The position numbers were made by a program, and so were the translations under genes. Of a stretch of 9,344 nt of DNA, positions 5,264 to 9,344 are shown one piece after another (positions within the stretch are counted from its first letter, which is position 1; the number at the start of each line of letters is the position of its first letter). Below the pieces are notes generated by a model. The model searched no databases. It was not told the DNA's origin and was given only the letters and a program-made list of their open reading frames with translations. Location: NCBI GenBank assembly GCA_003484265.1, contig DNDO01000003.1:4662-14005 (forward strand), in the 5' to 3' direction. The stretch is from Anaerolineae bacterium. GTDB taxonomy: Bacteria > Chloroflexota > Anaerolineae > Anaerolineales > Villigracilaceae.

Positions 5264-6886
5264 TTATTCAGTCCTGATTTCCGGTTCCTGATACACGCTG
5301 ACCTGATTGCGACCCTTGTTCTTGGCAGCATAGAGGGCCTTGTCTGCGGTGCGCAGGAGGTCTTCCTTGGTTTCGCCATGCGCGGGAAACCATGAGATGC
5401 CCATGGATACTGTAATATTGAGATTGAAGCGTCCGAATGGGACGAATAAAGACGAGATCGCTTTGTTAAGGGAGACAGCTCTTTCATTTGCCACATTTAT
5501 GCCGATGTTTGGCATGACTAGCACGAATTCCTCGCCCCCAAAACGGCAGACAAAATCACCCTGGCGGCTTTGCGCCGTAACCATGTTTGCAAGTGTTTTC
5601 AACACGACATCGCCTGCTTCATGACCGTAGGTATCGTTGACAGTCTTGAAGTGATCGATGTCCATCATAACAATGCATAGCGGATACCTCTCCCGCGCAG
5701 CGCGCGCAAGTTCGCGTTCAAGGGTTTCCTCCAGGTAACGGCGGTTGAAGAGGTTGGTGAGCGCATCACGGATGGCCTGTTCGCGTAATTTGCTTTGCAG
5801 GAGTCCGATCTCGATTAACTGGGTCTGGAGTCTGTCCATGGCGTGGCGCAGGTCTTTTTCCACTTCCTTGCGGTCGGTCACATCGCGGAAGATGATGAGG
5901 CGTCCGCTCAGGCGTTGGTCGTTGTCATATAGCGGAGTCACACGCAGGTCCAGGTATCGAGGCGATTTGTTGGAGAGTCTCAATTCTGTTCGGGTCTCCA
6001 ATCCCGTTAACAGATGTTCGGTCGTCTCATTCCAGATACTCAATGCGTCTGAAACATTTTTACCGATGAAGGTCGATGGGGATGCATCCAGAAAGTTTTC
6101 CATGGCGGCGTTGATGTCCACGATGCGTCCCTGCACATCTAACACGAGCACACCATCGCTCATCTTTTCGATCAGGCGGCTGCGGGCGATGGGGATCAGG
6201 TCCATGAATTGGTGGCGGAAGATGGCGTAGGCGTACACGATGCCAGAAATACCGAAGGATATGGGAGCCAGGTCGAGCTGGCTGAGGGCGGTATATTGGG
6301 TCTGGGCGATGATACTGAGGATGAGCGGGATGATGGAGCCGTACAGAACAATGAAATATTGTCTTTTGAAGAACGAATTCGCGTTGCGGGAACTTACGAT
6401 CAATATAACAAGCGACAACAGTATAATCAGGTAGGAATAGAGGGAGTTGATCAAAAACCATATACCGCGCTGGACACTCATGGTAGCGAAACCGTCTTGA
6501 ACAGCGGGCTCAATGGAGGCAAACATCAAATTTGAGTAACCCCACACCATCAGCAGAATGAGAAGCGGCTCGATGGAAAGGATGACTATACTGCGAAAAG
6601 TGAGCCAATTATCCTTATGTGTGATCTGAAGGGTAAAGACAAGAAAAAGCGTGGGTACTATGACCACGCCGAAATACATAATCTTTAACCAGAAGGTTTT
6701 CAGGTCGAGAGGAACGGCTGCCCAAACCACGGCATATGCCACTCCCCAGATGAACATACCCATTAACATTATGCTTAACGCCAAAGACCCCGGTGCTGAA
6801 CGCCGCCAAGTGATCGTGGAGACAGCCAGGGTTGCGAAAGCTGAAATTGCCAGGATAATAGAATAAGGATGAAATTGAAAAATCAT
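5264..6886 (-). CDS. Membrane diguanylate cyclase: seven-helix sensor, PAS, GGDEF
   Basis: This enzyme should make cyclic di-GMP from two GTP. The 540-residue protein begins with about seven membrane helices (residues 1-225), resembling the seven-helix N-terminal module of some histidine kinases. A PAS domain (about 235-340) follows, then a short coiled coil (about 340-370), and a GGDEF domain from DALTNLFNRRYLEE (375 onward). The active-site loop is intact as GGEEF (450-454), and the metal-binding MMDIDHFK is present. RQGD (441-444) five residues before it is a canonical inhibitory site, predicting product feedback. There is no EAL domain. The ATG at 6886 is preferred; a TTG at 6895 is in frame but has AGG almost abutting it. 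The 5' leader forms a hairpin that contains the only AGG near the start. The signal sensed is unknown, and there is no sequence evidence of a link to the redox genes. Confidence 0.93.
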   Translation of the reverse strand: MIFQFHPYSIILAISAFATLAVSTITWRRSAPGSLALSIMLMGMFIWGVAYAVVWAAVPLDLKTFWLKIMYFGVVIVPTLFLVFTLQITHKDNWLTFRSIVILSIEPLLILLMVWGYSNLMFASIEPAVQDGFATMSVQRGIWFLINSLYSYLIILLSLVILIVSSRNANSFFKRQYFIVLYGSIIPLILSIIAQTQYTALSQLDLAPISFGISGIVYAYAIFRHQFMDLIPIARSRLIEKMSDGVLVLDVQGRIVDINAAMENFLDASPSTFIGKNVSDALSIWNETTEHLLTGLETRTELRLSNKSPRYLDLRVTPLYDNDQRLSGRLIIFRDVTDRKEVEKDLRHAMDRLQTQLIEIGLLQSKLREQAIRDALTNLFNRRYLEETLERELARAARERYPLCIVMMDIDHFKTVNDTYGHEAGDVVLKTLANMVTAQSRQGDFVCRFGGEEFVLVMPNIGINVANERAVSLNKAISSLFVPFGRFNLNITVSMGISWFPAHGETKEDLLRTADKALYAAKNKGRNQVSVYQEPEIRTE

Positions 6887-6895
6887 TGGAACCAA

Positions 6896-6917
6896 ACCTG
6901 TATGCCGACTTACAGGT
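6896..6917 (-). other. Leader hairpin enclosing the only Shine-Dalgarno-like AGG of the cyclase gene
   Basis: On the minus strand ACCTGTA and TACAGGT form a perfect 7-bp stem with an 8-base loop. The right arm includes AGG, the only ribosome-binding-like bases before the ATG at 6886. The structure could limit translation of the cyclase. It does not match the conserved core of known c-di-GMP riboswitches. Confidence 0.4.
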
Positions 6918-7002
6918 GACTAATTTTATTGCACTTTTCGCATATGTGTGTATGCAAAAAGCCGACAGAGTAACCTGACGTTTAAAGGATTCAGGATGGA
7001 TT

Positions 7003-7040
7003 TAAAAACACCAAGGCTCATCTTTCTGCCGACGAGCCTT
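7003..7040 (-). terminator. Intrinsic terminator downstream of the STAS gene
   Basis: On the minus strand AAGGCTCGTC and GATGAGCCTT form a 10-bp stem with one G-U pair and an 8-base loop GGCAGAAA. GGTG and TTTTT follow. It lies 20 bases after the STAS stop codon and should separate that transcript from the diguanylate cyclase gene. Confidence 0.82.
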
Positions 7041-7059
7041 TGCTAAATATTTTATCAAA

Positions 7060-7437
7060 TTATTCCCCGCCGAACGACTCCACTGCATCGTCCAGGCTCT
7101 CGTACATTTTGATGTTTTGCAAGAACCCGGTGATACCAAGTACATTGTATATTTGCGGCGGCGCATTACAGAGTTTGAGGTGCGCCACTTTGACCTGTTC
7201 ATCCTTGGGCGTGTACATTTGGTAGACCTTTTGCAAGGCGCGCATTCCCGCACTTGTGAGGGTGTCGAGTCCGCTCATGTCTATCAACAAATACCGCGCG
7301 CCTTCATCATGAGCTAACCGCGCGGTCTCAAGCAATTGACCTTCGCTCTGCGCATCCAGCCAGCCGCTGACATGGAAAACGGTCACAGCCACGCTTGCTT
7401 GCACTTGTTCAGATGAGATCTTGAAATCGCTGTTCAT
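7060..7437 (-). CDS. STAS-domain anti-sigma-factor antagonist (SpoIIAA/RsbV-like)
   Basis: This 125-residue single-domain STAS protein probably works in a partner-switching circuit, where a serine kinase/anti-sigma factor phosphorylates it and a PP2C phosphatase reactivates it. Visible marks are VFHVSGWLDAQS near the N-terminus, the conserved core YLLIDMSGLDTLTSAGMRAL (50-69) and the C-terminal region with NVLGITGFLQNI and SLDDAVESF. Ser62 in LTSAG aligns with the phosphorylated serine of SpoIIAA; Thr61 replaces the usual Asp before it. The start has GAGG seven bases upstream. No kinase, phosphatase or sigma factor gene is seen nearby, so its partners must be elsewhere. It has its own terminator and a 20-codon open frame upstream on the same strand. 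Confidence 0.88.
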   Translation of the reverse strand: MNSDFKISSEQVQASVAVTVFHVSGWLDAQSEGQLLETARLAHDEGARYLLIDMSGLDTLTSAGMRALQKVYQMYTPKDEQVKVAHLKLCNAPPQIYNVLGITGFLQNIKMYESLDDAVESFGGE

Positions 7438-7468
7438 GTTCGCCTCGCTTTTCGATCAAAGAGTTCCA

Positions 7469-7496
7469 GTTATATTAACACGTTTTCGTTTCAAAA
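7469..7496 (-). promoter_or_regulatory. Possible promoter for the STAS gene
   Basis: On the minus strand TTTTGA (7496-7491) and TATAAC (7474-7469) are separated by 16 bp, a passable -35/-10 pair. The spacer is A/T-rich, and the start codon lies about 30 bases downstream. The match to consensus is partial; a promoter further up at 7580-7585 may serve instead. Confidence 0.3.
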
Positions 7497-7553
7497 GTCA
7501 CTTTGTGAGATCCATAAAATGTGCCATGCCAGGTAAACAAGTTCGAAGGGCAT
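7491..7553 (-). CDS. Candidate 20-residue small ORF with a strong Shine-Dalgarno
   Basis: This short frame encodes a 20-residue hydrophobic peptide beginning MPFELVYLAW and containing two tryptophans. AAAGGAGG (7566-7559), the best ribosome-binding site in the window, lies five bases before its ATG. It runs on the same strand as the STAS gene, ends 53 bases before that start and is in a different frame. A TATAAT in an inverted repeat lies about 27 bases upstream of the ATG. It could be a small membrane peptide or a leader whose translation affects the STAS gene, or a chance frame; no known family is recognised. Confidence 0.4.
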   Translation of the reverse strand: MPFELVYLAWHILWISQSDF

Positions 7554-7573
7554 GACTGCCTCCTTTGGCTGTT

Positions 7574-7592
7574 GAGGCGATTATAACGCCTC
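7574..7592 (-). promoter_or_regulatory. Inverted repeat enclosing a TATAAT element
   Basis: The minus strand reads GAGGCG-TTATAAT-CGCCTC, a perfect 6-bp inverted repeat whose 7-bp centre contains a consensus -10, TATAAT (7585-7580). No good -35 is visible at 16-18 bp; ATGACA lies 20 bp upstream. It could be a promoter with an overlapping operator for the small ORF and STAS gene. Transcription would begin only a few bases before the AAAGGAGG site. Confidence 0.4.
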
Positions 7593-7605
7593 GAGCAAAG
7601 AACCA

Positions 7606-7683
7606 TGTCATTTAGAGCAGAGCGAAAAATCTTGCCTCGAGGCATGGATGATTTCTCAGTCGCTGTCGAACTTTCGAAATGCA
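7606..7683. repeat. Degenerate REP-like palindromic element
   Basis: The segment starts with TGTCATTTAGAGCAGAGCGA and ends with CGAACTTTCGAAATGCA, so its tips pair imperfectly. A perfect 12-bp palindrome TGCCTCGAGGCA (7633-7644) lies inside, flanked by AAATC and GATTT. It resembles the dispersed GTCATTTCGAGCG...GAGAAATCTTG type of intergenic repeat, with substitutions. It immediately follows the last gene of the three-gene operon and may protect or end that mRNA. With the small ORF and operator it accounts for most of the 252-bp gap between 7438 and 7689. Confidence 0.5.
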
Positions 7684-7689
7684 GGATGA

Positions 7690-8202
7690 TTATATTCCCT
7701 GTCGAACCAATCGCCTTTTCGTCGCATACAAAAGCGCTACAGAATAAATCTTGTGAAATCCCAGCAAGGGGCGGACAATAACCCCTAGTGATGATTTGCC
7801 CGTTCCAGTTGTCTTTGCTGGGACGACTGCTGATCCAAAATAAAGACGCGTGCCTCCCGATATTAAAGGGACGATCATCAACCAGGATTTTGTGCGATTG
7901 ATAAAGTCTGACAACAACAATTGATTCTCAGTACGTGCCTCCACCTTCCAGGCGGCGAAGGCATCACTTATTCCATCTGCGAGTCGTTTTGCATCGTCAT
8001 CAGTGGAAGGCTTGGATACGGTCCATTTCAAGATGAACCGCTCCAGTTTGAAGACAGAGGTTGTATAAAAGGCATTCACATATTGCGCATGCGACACGGA
8101 AGTCGAGACGTCAGTCGTGTAACAGTCCGTGTATGCCCCAGCAATTTTTCGATATTTGACCAGGAGAGAATTTTCGGGAAGTTGTGAGGATCGAATTGAC
8201 AT
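7690..8202 (-). CDS. Conserved-looking protein of unknown function
   Basis: I do not recognise a named family with confidence. The 170-residue product is predicted soluble, with no signal peptide. It contains segments that look like conserved blocks: FYTTSVFKLERFIL (about 45-58), PSTDDDAKRLADGISDAF (about 65-82), KSWLMIVP (105-112), TRLYFGSAVVP (118-128) and LLGFHKIYSVALL (146-158), ending in a basic tail. It is the last gene of an apparent three-gene operon, starting 19 bases after the P-loop protein gene. A GGAG site lies 11 bases before the ATG at 8202 and 8 bases before an in-frame TTG at 8205, so the start could be either. A role linked to the P-loop ATPase and membrane protein is suggested only by gene order. 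Confidence 0.72.
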   Translation of the reverse strand: MSIRSSQLPENSLLVKYRKIAGAYTDCYTTDVSTSVSHAQYVNAFYTTSVFKLERFILKWTVSKPSTDDDAKRLADGISDAFAAWKVEARTENQLLLSDFINRTKSWLMIVPLISGGTRLYFGSAVVPAKTTGTGKSSLGVIVRPLLGFHKIYSVALLYATKRRLVRQGI

Positions 8203-8221
8203 CAAGGATTTATCTCCGTTG

Positions 8222-8755
8222 TTATTTCCAATTAATGAAGTTTATTACCTGCCGGGCTGTATCTTCGACGGATTGGTCCTCATTATATACAGTTGCGTGT
8301 TCCAAATGTAACTCGCCAAGAACTCTGTTCATCACATCGATCTCATGTAGATGCTCGCGCAGTGTTTCGCCGGAGTCGCGTTGTGACAGTCGATTTTCGA
8401 TGCTGTTTTTCGATGTAACGAGTCTCACAATAGTGATCGGTGTATGGGGAAAAGCCCTTGTCAAAATATCGACAGGCTCGCGTTGTAGGAGCATCCGTGC
8501 CAGAACAAGGTACTCGACCCCAGCCGCATGATAATTCTGCCAGGCGGATATTACATTTTGCATGATCAATGAATCGTATTGATCGAAATCATCCCCAACG
8601 TTTATCCATCCCAGCCAATCGAGGTCAATGACTGCATTGAGTATGCTCATGCTCCCGAGTTGCTCACCGATCTCTGTGGCGACAACTGTCTTTCCCGTAC
8701 CGACCGTCCCTGTGATAAGAAGGATGCCTTTTGGTTCCTGCTTATTTATATCCAT
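8222..8755 (-). CDS. Small P-loop ATPase, nucleotide-kinase-like
   Basis: This 177-residue protein has a clear Walker A motif in ILLITGTVGTGKT (Gly16-Thr23), followed by VIDLDWLGW (42-50), where acidic residues could bind substrate or metal. YLVLARML (82-89) fits the strand that carries Walker B in small kinases. The segment RLVTSKNSIENRLSQR (111-126) resembles the arginine-bearing lid of adenylate/shikimate-type kinases. It may phosphorylate a small molecule or act as a small ATP switch; the substrate is unknown. The ATG at 8755 is chosen because Walker A follows at the normal distance, although the frame stays open back to about 8998 inside the preceding gene. It overlaps that gene by 14 nt, which suggests translational coupling, and no separate Shine-Dalgarno is evident. 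Confidence 0.78.
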   Translation of the reverse strand: MDINKQEPKGILLITGTVGTGKTVVATEIGEQLGSMSILNAVIDLDWLGWINVGDDFDQYDSLIMQNVISAWQNYHAAGVEYLVLARMLLQREPVDILTRAFPHTPITIVRLVTSKNSIENRLSQRDSGETLREHLHEIDVMNRVLGELHLEHATVYNEDQSVEDTARQVINFINWK

Positions 8756-9344
8756 ACGGCAGTTGTTCCAAAAACCCATCAATATCCTGCGGGACGATGA
8801 ACAATTTATCCAAGCGTTTCGAGAATCCATTGATATCTTTGGGGGTGAACAGCAATCCTTCACTGCCGTCGCGTACGCGTCCGAAAAAACCCCATTTCTT
8901 TTCCGTTTTATAATGCGCCCGTTCGATGCGGGCGATCTCTTTGAATGTAAAGAACAACCGATAATCAAGGTGACCCGGTGCAAAGTATATTGCGACACCG
9001 CTGGCGGTGATGATGAACGCTGTGGGGTAACCGAAGAAGCGGATATCCTGATAGGTCAATGTGAACCCGGTCAGGACAAAGAAAATCTGCCAGAACGACA
9101 GACCAATTTGATCTTTAAGAATGAACGCGATCAGGCTGCTTCCCGCAACGAACAGACTGATATTCCGCGCGGCTCTTTTCCAGTCGATGGCTGGTCTGTC
9201 CACATGGAATTTTCCATCAGCCCCGGCATACTCGCGCCGCATGTGCGACATCCACGCCGCGTATTGCCATTGCAGCATGGAGATGCCGAGCAGGATGATC
9301 ACGAGAAAGATGATCGAGAAGTTTGGGGGCCATGCCCACAACAC
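8742..9344 (-). CDS. Membrane protein with possible bacterial PH-like C-terminal domain, truncated at the window edge
   Basis: The visible 200 codons reach the right edge of the window. The edge codon is GTG, which could be the start or an internal codon, so the gene should be treated as 5' partial. One membrane helix lies at about 9-26, a charged loop follows (about 34-58), then two or three helices (about 60-77, 83-98 and 105-121). The C-terminal half is cytoplasmic-looking. From IYFAPGHLDYRLFFTFKE onward, the run of short strands followed by GLLFTPKDINGFSKRL and QDIDGFLEQL recalls bacterial PH-like domains, in which a PKD..F..L segment is common; this is inference. It heads a tight cluster with the P-loop protein and the 7690 protein. 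Function is unknown. Confidence 0.7.
   Translation of the reverse strand: MLWAWPPNFSIIFLVIILLGISMLQWQYAAWMSHMRREYAGADGKFHVDRPAIDWKRAARNISLFVAGSSLIAFILKDQIGLSFWQIFFVLTGFTLTYQDIRFFGYPTAFIITASGVAIYFAPGHLDYRLFFTFKEIARIERAHYKTEKKWGFFGRVRDGSEGLLFTPKDINGFSKRLDKLFIVPQDIDGFLEQLPYGYK

Noticed and set aside
6940..6955. Inverted repeat GCATA-TGTGTG-TATGC followed by AAAAA
   Set aside because: The stem is only 5 bp, there is no T-run on the plus strand, and no plus-strand gene ends here. A promoter reading on the minus strand (TTGCAT, 18 bp, TGCAAT) was too weak to list.
6887..7059. Possible c-di-GMP riboswitch in the leader of the cyclase gene
   Set aside because: The conserved core of known c-di-GMP riboswitches is not present; only a simple hairpin and the upstream gene's terminator are seen.
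8756..8998. N-terminal extension of the P-loop protein frame by about 81 codons
   Set aside because: This part lies inside the upstream membrane protein gene in another frame. It looks like a shadow, and the Walker A motif sits at the normal distance from the ATG at 8755.
8742..9344. Idea that the membrane protein at the right edge is MsrQ, partner of MsrP
   Set aside because: It lacks the multi-helix haem-binding histidine pattern, has a large soluble C-terminal half and lies far from msrP.

Overview
The window reads as a bacterial chromosome segment of roughly even base composition, probably from a Chloroflexota (Anaerolineales-like) bacterium. That is a best guess, resting on the look of the proteins, on lipoprotein-anchored exported redox proteins (which would suit a single-membrane cell), and on degenerate REP-like intergenic repeats beginning GTCATTGCGA or GTCATTT. 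No rRNA or tRNA gene, CRISPR array, insertion sequence or phage gene was seen.

Left part, positions 1-5231: an extracytoplasmic redox-repair island. On the minus strand, read from right to left, come an OmpR/PhoB-type response regulator, a four-helix HAMP histidine kinase, a DipZ-type thioredoxin-fold lipoprotein and an MsrP (YedY) molybdenum methionine-sulfoxide reductase that carries both a Tat motif and a lipobox. Diverging from the regulator on the plus strand are a second thioredoxin-fold lipoprotein and a CcdA-type transmembrane electron carrier. The likely logic is that CcdA moves reducing power across the membrane to the two lipoproteins while MsrP repairs oxidised methionines outside. 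Escherichia coli places the hypochlorite/peroxide-responsive HprSR (YedVW) system next to msrPQ, so the arrangement looks like an independently built equivalent with extra thiol-reducing parts. The promoters of both thioredoxin genes share an 11-bp-phased GTAA-type direct repeat placed 10 bp upstream of a TAGA[A/C]T -10 element. This is the geometry of OmpR/PhoB-family activation, and a similar box lies upstream of the regulator gene.

Middle part, 5264-7437: a membrane diguanylate cyclase (seven-helix sensor, PAS, GGEEF) converges on ccdA. Behind it lies a STAS-domain anti-sigma-factor antagonist with a clear intrinsic terminator. A 20-codon open frame with the strongest Shine-Dalgarno in the window, preceded by TATAAT inside a perfect inverted repeat, lies between the STAS gene and the next operon.

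Right part, 7690-9344: three minus-strand genes packed as an operon. They encode a membrane protein cut by the window edge, a small P-loop ATPase/kinase that overlaps it by 14 nt, and a protein of unknown function. Their joint role is not known.
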